A DNA stretch of 15,276 nucleotides from Azospirillum sp. 47_25 (GTDB lineage: Bacteria; Pseudomonadota; Alphaproteobacteria; RF32; CAG-239), in contig MNTU01000034.1 of NCBI GenBank assembly GCA_001917125.1, positions 1 to 15,276 on the forward strand, in the 5' to 3' direction. Positions 7,212 through 13,160 of this stretch are shown here, piece after piece. Position 1 is the first letter of the stretch. Every line of letters begins with the position of its first letter. The notes under the pieces are model-generated. The model did not search any database and had not been told where the DNA came from. It saw only the letters and a program-made list of their open reading frames with translations. The position numbers were made by a program, and so were the translations under genes.

Positions 7212-7784
7212 ATGAAGACAAGGTTCTTTGAGACTGGTCTGGTCATGGCCGCAGTCTGCTGTTTGCTATCGTGTTATGGCGGACAGGATAATGGTCTGAA
7301 TGGGGTCAGGTTTGAAAACTATGCCTCCATGAAAGAAGTTGTTGAAGGCAAAGCTTTAGACAGAAGCAAATTTGTTTTGCCTTCCGGTCCCGAAAGTTTC
7401 GGCAAGAAACTTTACTCTGAAAAAACAATCTGTTTTGACGATGCCGAAGACCATGACGGCGTCTATGCCAAAACATGCATTGCCACCGTTTATGAGAGAG
7501 GCATCTGCATTGAGGTTGACGGTCACAAGAGCTATTTTGATGCCGAAGGGTTGGAAATGATGCCGACCGAAGGTGAAATAACCGTCACCGGCATGCCCTC
7601 CTCTATTCCGGGAGCTCCCTGGCAGCCTGCTATCGTGGTTTTAGATGAGAACTCTTTTTGGATTTACACTTCTCTGTATAACAAAGGAGACATCGGACAT
7701 CGCGATCAGCAGGAAATCAAAGGCTGGTATTGGACTTATGCCAAACAGCAGGGTTACCAGTACAAAGTATTGGTTCTCAAGTAA
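7212..7784 (+). CDS. Putative lipoprotein, first of three paralogs
   Basis: This encodes a 190-residue protein of unknown function. The N terminus is a lipoprotein signal, MKTRFFETGLVMAAVCCLLS-C21, with CYGG following; the residue after the lipidated Cys is not Asp, so outer-membrane sorting would be expected. The signal is nearly the same as that of the third gene (8386), also at DNA level (for example GGTCTGGTCATGGCCGC in both). The region about 89-142 (CIATVYERGICIEVDG...YFDAEGL...WQPAIV) resembles blocks in the next two proteins, so I read the three as diverged paralogs. No Shine-Dalgarno sequence is visible before the ATG; the upstream bases are AT-rich. Promoter boxes are unclear (TTGAAT or TTGACT near 7175-7185 is the best -35). 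Confidence 0.75.
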   Translation: MKTRFFETGLVMAAVCCLLSCYGGQDNGLNGVRFENYASMKEVVEGKALDRSKFVLPSGPESFGKKLYSEKTICFDDAEDHDGVYAKTCIATVYERGICIEVDGHKSYFDAEGLEMMPTEGEITVTGMPSSIPGAPWQPAIVVLDENSFWIYTSLYNKGDIGHRDQQEIKGWYWTYAKQQGYQYKVLVLK

Positions 7785-7819
7785 CATATTAGATTTATTA
7801 AATTTTTAAGATTAAAATT

Positions 7820-8359
7820 ATGAAAAGGTTCAAATATTTGCTGGCAGTCATAACAATTTGTCTGTTAGCCTCCTGCGGAAATTCATCTTCCATGCAGGGA
7901 TATGTGACGGAAAAAATGGCAGAATACAGCCGTACCTGTGTTAAATTCAACCGTTTGACCACCAGCGAGGACATCCTCGATCTGAGCAAATGTCATCCGC
8001 TGGCTTATTACCGGACTCTTACGCCGCCCAATGTTTACGGAGACATACGGGAATGTGTGGCGATTAAATATAAGGAAGGCGTTTTGTATGCGGTATCGGG
8101 AAGCGGGGCGATGTATTTCTGGGACAATGAGATGTTGACCTCTAAAAGCGGTATCATCTCAGCCATTGCAACGGAAGACAATTATTGGCTTCCGGCGACT
8201 GTTACCGGCGGCGAAGTCGCAGACTATCACTGTATTGCGGCGGGAGTTAACCCCAAACGTGCCGGTCTCAGTATAGACATGCAGATAAATAAAATTAAGG
8301 AAATGGGGGTAGAAAACATCAATTATTCGATGCTTCCGCTCATCACTTCCGGCAAATAG
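7820..8359 (+). CDS. Putative lipoprotein, second of three paralogs
   Basis: This encodes a 179-residue protein of unknown function. Lipoprotein signal: MKRFKYLLAVITICLLAS-C19, followed by GNSSS. The block about 79-129 (ECVAIKYKEGVLYAVSG...MYFWDNEML...YWLPATV) matches the pattern in the neighbouring lipoproteins: a Gly-[IV] step, then G-x3-YF, then W/x-P-A-x-V. It starts 35 bases after the previous stop. The bases before the ATG (TTTAAGATTAAAATT) contain no Shine-Dalgarno match. It is probably cotranscribed with both neighbours and displayed on the envelope. Further internal cysteines (C40, C58, C79) may form disulfides. Confidence 0.75.
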   Translation: MKRFKYLLAVITICLLASCGNSSSMQGYVTEKMAEYSRTCVKFNRLTTSEDILDLSKCHPLAYYRTLTPPNVYGDIRECVAIKYKEGVLYAVSGSGAMYFWDNEMLTSKSGIISAIATEDNYWLPATVTGGEVADYHCIAAGVNPKRAGLSIDMQINKIKEMGVENINYSMLPLITSGK

Positions 8360-8385
8360 TTTAACAACATAAAAATTTGAAGAAC

Positions 8386-9009
8386 ATGAAAACAAAATTC
8401 TTTTTGACAGGTCTGGTCATGGCCGCTGTCGTTTTCGTCTCTTGCGGACGCAGCAATCAATCCAAAGCCTCTTTGGATAAGGAAGAAACTTCGAAAGCAA
8501 GTGTAATGACTGTTCAAGACAACAAGCTGTTTATCAACTCTGATTTATATAATATATCAGAGGAGCATGTGATTTTCAGTGCTCACGGGACACCGGGTGC
8601 AGACCCCTTGTTCGGTACTGATCATATTGATCATTACCGTACATTGTTTATTAAGGAAGACGGCGGTTTGACCGTCGGTTATGTGGTTAAGACGACCCGC
8701 GGCATAACTTTGCAGACTGGAAAAAGTTTTTATTTCTATAATGATTTATGTTTAAAAGAAAGAACCAGAGACTTGTATAACATTATCGGAATGGTTAAAA
8801 ATGACGGAAGTCTGATTCCTATGAAAATCATGATTGACGGCAAGGACAACCAGATTATGCTGGAATGTAAAGGTGACGAAACGCTCACTTTCGTTCCCTT
8901 ACGCGGCAATGATAAGGAAATGCAATATACGGTCCAAGAATTAAAGGACTACTGCAATAAACACGGCTTAACCATTCATGCCGTTCCTTATCTGAAATTC
9001 TCCGATTAG
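8386..9009 (+). CDS. Putative lipoprotein, third of three paralogs
   Basis: This encodes a 207-residue protein of unknown function. I start it at ATG 8386 rather than the in-frame TTG at 8377, because MKTKFFLTGLVMAAVVFVS-C20 is then a clean lipoprotein signal almost matching that of the first gene (7212). A Ser/Lys-rich linker (about 21-45) follows. The block about 97-150 (VGYVVKTTRGITLQTGKSFYFYNDL...LIPMKIM) corresponds to the shared region in the other two. It lies 26 bases downstream of the second gene, with only a weak purine stretch (GAAGAAC) before the ATG. Transcription ends at the bidirectional hairpin at 9026-9061 that it shares with fprA. Role unknown; an envelope location is likely. 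Confidence 0.72.
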   Translation: MKTKFFLTGLVMAAVVFVSCGRSNQSKASLDKEETSKASVMTVQDNKLFINSDLYNISEEHVIFSAHGTPGADPLFGTDHIDHYRTLFIKEDGGLTVGYVVKTTRGITLQTGKSFYFYNDLCLKERTRDLYNIIGMVKNDGSLIPMKIMIDGKDNQIMLECKGDETLTFVPLRGNDKEMQYTVQELKDYCNKHGLTIHAVPYLKFSD

Positions 9010-9025
9010 CTGTTACAAACCAAAG

Positions 9026-9066
9026 AAAAACCCCTGCCGGTCAAACCGGACAGGGGTTTTTCTTTT
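9026..9066. terminator. Bidirectional terminator between the third lipoprotein gene and fprA
   Basis: AAAAACCCCTG (9026-9036) pairs with CAGGGGTTTTT (9051-9061), extended by CCGG/CCGG (9037-9040 with 9046-9049) across a one-base bulge, loop TCAAA. A-runs and T-runs on the two sides let it serve both convergent genes. Confidence 0.9.
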
Positions 9067-9074
9067 TACCGAAT

Positions 9075-10256
9075 CTATTTAGCTATCAGTTCTCTGACAC
9101 GCTCTTTCAATTTTTCCAAGACATCGGATTTCGGCGTATATTTCTCTTCAAACGGTTCAACCGTTGTCCAGCCGAGATCTTCATAAACCGCCTGAATTTG
9201 TTTGACAACGCCCGGTTTCCATCCATAAGAGCCAAAGCACATGGCCGTTTTGTTCTTCGGAGCCAGACCGTGCATATAGGTTACGAAACCGGCAACGCGC
9301 GGAAACAGCTGGTTATTTAATGTCGGATTGCCGATCACGACATATTTGGCATCAAGGAAATCAACCATAACTTCAGAAACGTTTTTAACTGCAAGGCAGT
9401 GCTTAACCACCGGAATTCCGGCATCCTGGAAAACACTCATGGCCGCTTCCGCCATTTTAGCCGTTGCACCCCACATGGTATCGTAAACAATAACCGCCTT
9501 GCCTTCATTTTTGCCGCTTGCCCATTTGCAATAAGCATTAATAATGGCCGTAACTTCTTCTTTTCCGGACCAGATACAGCCATGCGACGGGGCAATCATT
9601 TCAATATCAAGTCCGAGGCTTCCCGCCGTATCCAGAGCTTTTTCGGCCTGCATGCCGTAAGGGAACAGAATATTGGCATAATAGCTTTTGGCTTCCTGCA
9701 TGATGCAATCAAACGGCGCATCTTTAACAAACAAAGCGTCGCTGGCGTAGTGCTGACCGAAACCGTCATTGGAAAGCAGCAGTTTGTCTTCCTTAACATA
9801 AGTCATCATCGAATCCGGCCAGTGCAGCATCGGGGTGGTCATAAACTCAAGCGTCCGTTTGCCGATGTTCAGACTGTCACCGGTTTTGACAATATGATAA
9901 TTCCAGCCTGCCGTATCAAAATGAGCTTCCAACGCCATTTTTCCGGCAGAGTTGGTGACAATCGTCGCCTGCGGCGCCAGTTTCATCAATTCGGGAATAT
10001 TACCTGAGTGGTCCATTTCAACATGGTTGACGACAATATACTTAATCTTGCTGAAATCCGTCAGGCTTTGGATGCGGGCGATATTTTCATGAGAAAGATA
10101 ATGTTTTACTCCGTCAACCAATGTGATATTATCGTCCATAATCAGATAAGAGTTGTAAGTTGAGCCGTGCGGCGTGCTGTAGCCGTGGAACTCGACCAGA
10201 TTCCAGTCTTTAACCCCTACCCAATAAATGTCTTTTTTTATTTCGACAGCATTCAT
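9075..10256 (-). CDS. fprA: Flavodiiron protein (A-type flavoprotein), oxygen/NO reductase
   Basis: Flavodiiron proteins reduce O2 to water (or NO to N2O) in the cytoplasm of anaerobes, using electrons from rubredoxin or a similar donor. The 393-residue protein has the minimal class-A layout. The N-terminal metallo-beta-lactamase-like diiron domain carries HVEMDHSG, giving ligands H78, E80 and D82 with H83 beside them, plus H145, D164 and H225. A flavodoxin domain starts near residue 253, with the FMN phosphate loop TMWGAT (260-265). No C-terminal rubredoxin or flavin reductase domain is present. AAAGGAG before the ATG supports the start. It diverges from perR-rbr across a 141-base region with overlapping promoter -35 boxes, so control together with the peroxide-defence genes is likely. 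Confidence 0.93.
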   Translation of the reverse strand: MNAVEIKKDIYWVGVKDWNLVEFHGYSTPHGSTYNSYLIMDDNITLVDGVKHYLSHENIARIQSLTDFSKIKYIVVNHVEMDHSGNIPELMKLAPQATIVTNSAGKMALEAHFDTAGWNYHIVKTGDSLNIGKRTLEFMTTPMLHWPDSMMTYVKEDKLLLSNDGFGQHYASDALFVKDAPFDCIMQEAKSYYANILFPYGMQAEKALDTAGSLGLDIEMIAPSHGCIWSGKEEVTAIINAYCKWASGKNEGKAVIVYDTMWGATAKMAEAAMSVFQDAGIPVVKHCLAVKNVSEVMVDFLDAKYVVIGNPTLNNQLFPRVAGFVTYMHGLAPKNKTAMCFGSYGWKPGVVKQIQAVYEDLGWTTVEPFEEKYTPKSDVLEKLKERVRELIAK

Positions 10257-10272
10257 CTGTGTCTCCTTTTAC

Positions 10273-10289
10273 AAATTAACGGTTAATTT
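10273..10289. promoter_or_regulatory. 17-bp perfect palindrome in the fprA leader
   Basis: AAATTAACgGTTAATTT is a perfect 8-1-8 inverted repeat just downstream of the predicted fprA transcription start. It does not resemble the PerR or Fur consensus, so it may bind a different regulator. Confidence 0.5.
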
Positions 10290-10302
10290 TATATTGCTTA
10301 TA

Positions 10303-10331
10303 TACATAACCTCTAAAAAGGTGATTGACAA
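10303..10331 (-). promoter_or_regulatory. Predicted fprA promoter
   Basis: On the minus strand, TTGTCA (10331-10326), a 17-base spacer and TATGTA (10308-10303). The -35 box overlaps the perR -35 box on the other strand. Confidence 0.45.
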
Positions 10332-10352
10332 TCAGAAAATTTAGGCTATAAA
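10325..10352 (+). promoter_or_regulatory. Predicted perR-rbr promoter
   Basis: A consensus TTGACA (10325-10330), a 16-base spacer and TATAAA (10347-10352). The -35 box sits inside the perfect palindrome TGATTGaCAATCA (10322-10334), which also supplies the fprA -35 box on the other strand. Confidence 0.65.
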
Positions 10353-10364
10353 CAAAAACAAAAA

Positions 10365-10379
10365 CAATAATCATTATCA
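10365..10379. promoter_or_regulatory. PerR/Fur-box-like operator upstream of perR
   Basis: CAATAATCATTATCA matches the published Bacillus PerR box TTATAATnATTATAA at 11 of 14 defined positions, and contains most of the right half of the Fur box. It lies just downstream of the predicted perR transcription start, where bound protein would block transcription. This fits autoregulation of the perR-rbr operon. Confidence 0.6.
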
Positions 10380-10397
10380 GTTTAAAGCAGGACGATT

Positions 10398-10778
10398 ATG
10401 AAATATTCCAAACAACGTGAACATATTCTCAAGACCTTACGGGAAAACGTTATTCATCCGACGGCGGATGAAATTTACGCACTTGCCCGCAAGGGAATGC
10501 CCTCGCTCAGTCTGGCAACGGTTTACCGTAACCTGAACCAGCTGGCGGAAAACGGCATTATCCGCAGAATAGACGGGCTGGACGGTTCGGTTCACTTTGA
10601 TCATAACTTGTGCAAGCATTATCATTTTATTTGCACAAAATGCAATAAAGTTTATGATGTTGCTTATGACATCGCTCCTGATTTGGCAGATAAAGTTCTG
10701 GCTGAGACAGGATTATTCGTGGAAAGTTTTGACATTTCACTCAAAGGGATTTGTCCGAACTGCAAGAAAAACAACTAA
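10398..10778 (+). CDS. perR: Fur-family peroxide-sensing repressor, PerR-like
   Basis: This 126-residue DNA-binding metalloregulator of the Fur family is best read as PerR. It has the winged-helix N-terminal half, including [13 protein letters not shown]. All five residues matching the Fe/Mn site of Bacillus PerR are present: H20 (in HPTADEIY), D68, H74, H76 and D87. D87 corresponds to the Asp (D104) typical of PerR. The structural zinc site is C79-x2-C82 and C119-x2-C122. An AGGA just upstream supports the start. It is followed after 26 bases by rubrerythrin in an evident operon, diverges from fprA, and has a PerR-box-like palindrome in its leader. In known PerR systems, peroxide oxidises an iron-ligating His and releases the repressor. 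Classification as Fur or Zur is less likely but not excluded. Confidence 0.85.
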   Translation: MKYSKQREHILKTLRENVIHPTADEIYALARKGMPSLSLATVYRNLNQLAENGIIRRIDGLDGSVHFDHNLCKHYHFICTKCNKVYDVAYDIAPDLADKVLAETGLFVESFDISLKGICPNCKKNN

Positions 10779-10804
10779 ACGTTCTAATTAAGGAGACTAA
10801 GACT

Positions 10805-11344
10805 ATGGAACTTAAAGGCTCGAAAACCGAAAAGAACTTAATGGATGCTTTTGCCGGCGAATCTATGGCCCGCAACAAATATACCTATTATGCTTCCAAG
10901 GCCAAGAAAGAAGGCTATAATATCATTGCCGACAAGTTTGAACAGACTGCAAACAATGAAAAAGAACATGCCAAACTGTGGTTCAAGCTGCTGCATGACG
11001 GTCAGGTTCCCGACACTATCACCAATCTGAAAGATGCTGCTGCCGGCGAAAATTATGAATGGACCGATATGTATGACCGCATGGCTAAGGAAGCTCACGA
11101 AGAAGGCTTTACCAAAATCGCTTTTCTGTTTGAGTCCGTTGCCAAAATCGAAAAAGGCCACGAAGAAAGATACAATGCCCTGCTCAACTCTTTGGTTGAA
11201 GGTAAGATTTTTGAACGTCCGACCAAAGTTATTTGGGAATGCGCTAACTGCGGACACCGTGTCGAGAGCCCGAAAGCTCCTGAAAAATGCCCGGTTTGCG
11301 ATCATCCGCAGGCTTATTTCTTCGAATTGCAGGAGCAGTTCTAG
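10805..11344 (+). CDS. rbr: Rubrerythrin
   Basis: Rubrerythrin is a cytoplasmic NAD(P)H-linked peroxidase of anaerobes that reduces H2O2 at a diiron site. The 179-residue protein has the ferritin-like four-helix domain with glutamate/histidine ligands in GES (E19), EKEH (E52, H55), EAHEEG (E96-E100 region) and EKGHEE (E116, H119). A C-terminal rubredoxin-like domain follows with C146-x2-C149 and C162-x2-C165. The open frame extends to a TTG at 10751, inside perR, but AAGGAG at 10790-10795 and the family's usual [12 protein letters not shown] start point to ATG 10805. It lies in one operon with perR. Electrons could come from a rubredoxin system shared with FprA (inference). Several hairpins and a strong terminator follow. 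Confidence 0.95.
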   Translation: MELKGSKTEKNLMDAFAGESMARNKYTYYASKAKKEGYNIIADKFEQTANNEKEHAKLWFKLLHDGQVPDTITNLKDAAAGENYEWTDMYDRMAKEAHEEGFTKIAFLFESVAKIEKGHEERYNALLNSLVEGKIFERPTKVIWECANCGHRVESPKAPEKCPVCDHPQAYFFELQEQF

Positions 11345-11384
11345 CGGCAATTGCTGTTTAAGCAGCATATTTTGCAGAAGCTCG

Positions 11385-11406
11385 GAGGCCGCTTTACTGC
11401 GGTCTC
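11385..11406 (+). other. Stem-loop in the rbr 3' untranslated region
   Basis: GAGGCCGC (11385-11392) pairs with GCGGTCTC (11399-11406) with one G-U pair and a TTTACT loop, followed by A-rich rather than T-rich sequence. A smaller TGCTG/CAGCA hairpin lies at 11352-11367. They may stabilise the transcript upstream of the true terminator. Confidence 0.4.
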
Positions 11407-11410
11407 TGAA

Positions 11411-11450
11411 AAAAACCGTTCAGATGCTGAGTCTGAACGGTTTTTGTTTT
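11411..11450 (+). terminator. Rho-independent terminator of the perR-rbr operon
   Basis: A perfect 14-bp inverted repeat AAAAACCGTTCAGA / TCTGAACGGTTTTT (11411-11424 and 11432-11445) with a 7-base loop, followed by a further T-run (TTTT after one G). Confidence 0.88.
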
Positions 11451-11453
11451 TAC

Positions 11454-11482
11454 AAAAAAAGCTCCGTGCAAGACGGAGCTTT
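11454..11482 (-). terminator. Rho-independent terminator of cspA
   Basis: AAAGCTCCGT / ACGGAGCTTT (11458-11467 and 11473-11482) forms a 10-bp stem with a GCAAG loop. On the minus strand it is followed by T7 (complement of 11454-11460). It is a separate hairpin from the rbr terminator. Confidence 0.88.
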
Positions 11483-11501
11483 CTGCGGTAAAATGGTCTA
11501 A

Positions 11502-11708
11502 TTACTCGGCAACTTTTAATTCACCGGCAACAGTTTTGCCTCTTTCGCTCATTAATTCATAGCTGATTTTAGCACCTTCATTTAAAGTTCTCATACCTGC
11601 TTTCTGAACTGCAGAAATATGTACGAAAATATCCTGACCGCCTTCATCGGGAGTGATGAAGCCATAACCTTTTTTGTTATTAAACCATTTTACTGTTCCT
11701 GTTGCCAT
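11502..11708 (-). CDS. Cold-shock protein (CspA family)
   Basis: This is a 68-residue single cold-shock domain, a small nucleic-acid-binding OB fold that acts as an RNA chaperone. RNP1 is KKGYGFI (12-18) and RNP2 is DIFVH (26-30); the start MATGTVKWFN is typical. The reading frame also has a GTG six codons upstream (11726), but the AAAGGA that serves as ribosome binding site for the ATG at 11708 overlaps it, so I use the ATG. It diverges from the gene at 11912 and shares with it an inverted pair of identical 10-base elements. A stable hairpin sits at the predicted 5' end of its mRNA. Whether it is truly cold-induced cannot be seen. Confidence 0.95.
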   Translation of the reverse strand: MATGTVKWFNNKKGYGFITPDEGGQDIFVHISAVQKAGMRTLNEGAKISYELMSERGKTVAGELKVAE

Positions 11709-11743
11709 TATCTTAATCCTTTTCACAAACAGGTTGATACGTT

Positions 11744-11770
11744 CGTTATAAATCCCAAAGGATTATAACG
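11744..11770 (-). other. Stem-loop at the predicted 5' end of the cspA leader
   Basis: On the minus strand CGTTATAATCC pairs with GGATTTATAACG (11770-11760 with 11755-11744), 11 bp with one bulged base and a short TTTG loop. It begins at the predicted transcription start. 5' stem-loops of this kind affect cspA mRNA stability in other bacteria (known); a role here is inference. Confidence 0.5.
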
Positions 11771-11775
11771 TATTA

Positions 11776-11803
11776 ATCCTAGTATAACCATTTTAATATG
11801 CAA
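11776..11803 (-). promoter_or_regulatory. Predicted cspA promoter
   Basis: On the minus strand TTGCAT (11803-11798), a 16-base spacer and TAGGAT (11781-11776). The -35 box is part of ATCTCTTGCA, the element repeated at the opposite promoter. An alternative -10 box, TATAAT, lies at 11767-11762. Confidence 0.45.
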
Positions 11804-11844
11804 GAGATTTCTTTAATTGAAACTGAATATTTACATCTCTTGCA
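11799..11844. promoter_or_regulatory. Paired 10-base inverted element at two divergent promoters
   Basis: TGCAAGAGAT (11799-11808) and ATCTCTTGCA (11835-11844) are perfect reverse complements separated by 26 bases. Read outward, each ATCTCTTGCA supplies the -35 region of its own promoter, one for cspA and one for the gene at 11912. Possible shared regulator sites or duplicated promoter modules. Confidence 0.6.
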
Positions 11845-11867
11845 ATTCGGGCTTTCGTTATTATAAT
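11840..11867 (+). promoter_or_regulatory. Predicted promoter of the periplasmic-protein gene at 11912
   Basis: TTGCAA (11840-11845), a 16-base spacer and a consensus TATAAT (11862-11867), about 45 bases before the ATG. Confidence 0.65.
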
Positions 11868-11911
11868 TAAAGTGTTTTGTTAGTTTCTGGTAAGTTTGGA
11901 AAGGAAAAATC

Positions 11912-12418
11912 ATGAAAAAATTACTTTACGGTGCAGCGCTTATTCTGCCTTTGGCGATGGCTGCCGCCAATGCCGATGCCTTTTGGCACCGCGATGTTCA
12001 CCATAACGCTGAAGCCAACGCCGCGACTGTCAACGAAGCCGGCAATCAGGCCGCCCAACCGCAGCAAAAAGATATGAAACAAGGCAAACCCTGCAAAAAA
12101 TGCGACAAGCATGACATGAAAGCAATGAAAAAAATGCAGAAGCGCAGTCCCGAACATTGGCTGGCCAAAGAAAACGCCGAGATTAACGAGGACTATAACG
12201 AAGCCGTTTACAAAATAGGCAAAACCTCCCTGCCCCAGGATGCCAAAGATTTGCTGCTTTCGCAAGCTCAGGCCAATAAAGAACTGGCGTTGAAACAAGC
12301 TAAAGAAAAAAGTGACCTGATGATGAAAAATATGGAAGCGAGGGAAAAATTTCGCGACCAGATTATGCAGGAAAAAAGAAACCGCAAAGCCGTCCGCGAG
12401 ATTGAGGATATTCTTTAA
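11912..12418 (+). CDS. Periplasmic His/Met/Cys-containing helical protein, unknown function
   Basis: This encodes a 168-residue protein of no named family. An AAAGGA ribosome binding site precedes the ATG. Residues 1-23 form a Sec signal peptide (cleavage near ANADA). Next comes a His- and Asn/Ala-rich segment (FWHRDVHHNAEAN), then a Gln-rich linker and a compact metal-binding-looking stretch, PCKKCDKHDMKAMKKMQK (about 60-77), with CxxC, His and Met residues. The C-terminal ~90 residues are charged and almost certainly helical (EKSDLMMKNMEAREKFRDQIMQEKRNRK). The overall design recalls small periplasmic helical stress proteins of the Spy/CpxP kind, but no signature proves it. A metal-responsive or envelope-stress role is inference. 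It shares the divergent control region with cspA. Confidence 0.72.
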   Translation: MKKLLYGAALILPLAMAAANADAFWHRDVHHNAEANAATVNEAGNQAAQPQQKDMKQGKPCKKCDKHDMKAMKKMQKRSPEHWLAKENAEINEDYNEAVYKIGKTSLPQDAKDLLLSQAQANKELALKQAKEKSDLMMKNMEAREKFRDQIMQEKRNRKAVREIEDIL

Positions 12419-12465
12419 AAAAACCGTTTCCGGCCCGGGTTATCGACTGCTGGCCTGAGAATGAC

Positions 12466-12494
12466 TTGCCTGTCAATAAAAAGTCTGGTAGAGT
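12466..12494 (+). promoter_or_regulatory. Candidate promoter of the pentapeptide gene, embedded in a terminator
   Basis: TTGCCT (12466-12471), a 17-base spacer and an extended -10 TGG-TAGAGT (12486-12494). The -10 box lies in the arm and loop of the terminator hairpin, and the start would fall near 12501, just before the ribosome binding site. Confidence 0.4.
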
Positions 12495-12510
12495 TTACCG
12501 GACTTTTTTT
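12478..12510 (+). terminator. Rho-independent terminator before the pentapeptide gene
   Basis: AAAAAGTCTGGTA (12478-12490) pairs with TACCGGACTTTTT (12496-12508), 13 bp with one U-G pair and a GAGTT loop; T7 at 12504-12510. It ends only 10 bases before the next ATG. Confidence 0.85.
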
Positions 12511-12520
12511 GTGAGGAAAA

Positions 12521-13129
12521 ATGATTGAAAATCAGGAAATAGATTATTCCAAGCTGTCTGAAATTCTGGCCGAAACAGAAGAACCCGCGTTTTTCAAGTG
12601 CTTTTTCAACGGGACGGCTTTGCGCAGTCTGAAAGCGGAGAATGCCGTTTTTAACGATTGCAAGATGTCTAACATTGATTTTTCTTATTCCGATTTTAAC
12701 GGTGCCGTTTTCAGAAACTGTGATTTAAATAACTGTAATTTTAACGGCTGCCGGCTGTTTGATGCCAAGTTTGAAAACTGCAAACTTTCCGGCAGCGATT
12801 TTTCCGATACCAGCAATCTCAACTGTGAATTTGAGCAATGTCAGCTATGCTATTGTTTTATGCCCTGCTTTAACTTCAAGAAGCTGACGCTTCGCGAACT
12901 TAACTTTAACGGGGCGGAGCTGAACGACTGCGATTTCCGCGATACGATATGGGAAGACTGCAGCATGCGGGAGGCGGTTATCCGCCAATGCCGGTTTAAG
13001 GGAGCCGATTTGCGCGGCTGCGATTTGGGCGGTCTGACATTTAGCGAAGCGGCCAACTTAAAGGGCGCTTACATTTCCAAAGCGCAGGCCAGCGACATTC
13101 TCGCTGCTCTGGCCATTACCGTCCTTTAA
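12521..13129 (+). CDS. Pentapeptide-repeat protein with ordered cysteines
   Basis: This 202-residue protein is built almost wholly of pentapeptide repeats (A/C-[DN]-[LF]-x-x), predicted to form a right-handed four-sided beta helix from about residue 22 to 185. The central residue (F24, F44, F54, F64, F74, F84, F94, F104...) keeps a period of five. Fifteen cysteines are present. Thirteen sit in the same register, mostly as the small i-2 residue of a repeat, and C27, C47, C67, C87, C107, C147 and C167 are spaced by multiples of 20, on one face. A short helical tail ends AQASDILAALAITVL. GAGG at 12513-12516 supports the start. Some relatives (Qnr, MfpA, McbG) protect DNA gyrase, but nothing here proves that role. 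There is no signal peptide, so it is cytoplasmic. Confidence 0.9.
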   Translation: MIENQEIDYSKLSEILAETEEPAFFKCFFNGTALRSLKAENAVFNDCKMSNIDFSYSDFNGAVFRNCDLNNCNFNGCRLFDAKFENCKLSGSDFSDTSNLNCEFEQCQLCYCFMPCFNFKKLTLRELNFNGAELNDCDFRDTIWEDCSMREAVIRQCRFKGADLRGCDLGGLTFSEAANLKGAYISKAQASDILAALAITVL

Positions 13130-13160
13130 GGCTTTACATTATCGTTTTATAAATAACCTC

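Noticed and set aside
11034..11501. Open frame overlapping rbr and its terminators.
   Set aside because: It runs in another frame through the rubrerythrin gene and then through two hairpin terminators, which is not how a real gene would look.
12521..13129. Call as a Qnr-type quinolone-resistance gene.
   Set aside because: The repeat fold and Cys positions are similar, but fold similarity alone does not show gyrase protection, and no specific Qnr loops could be identified.
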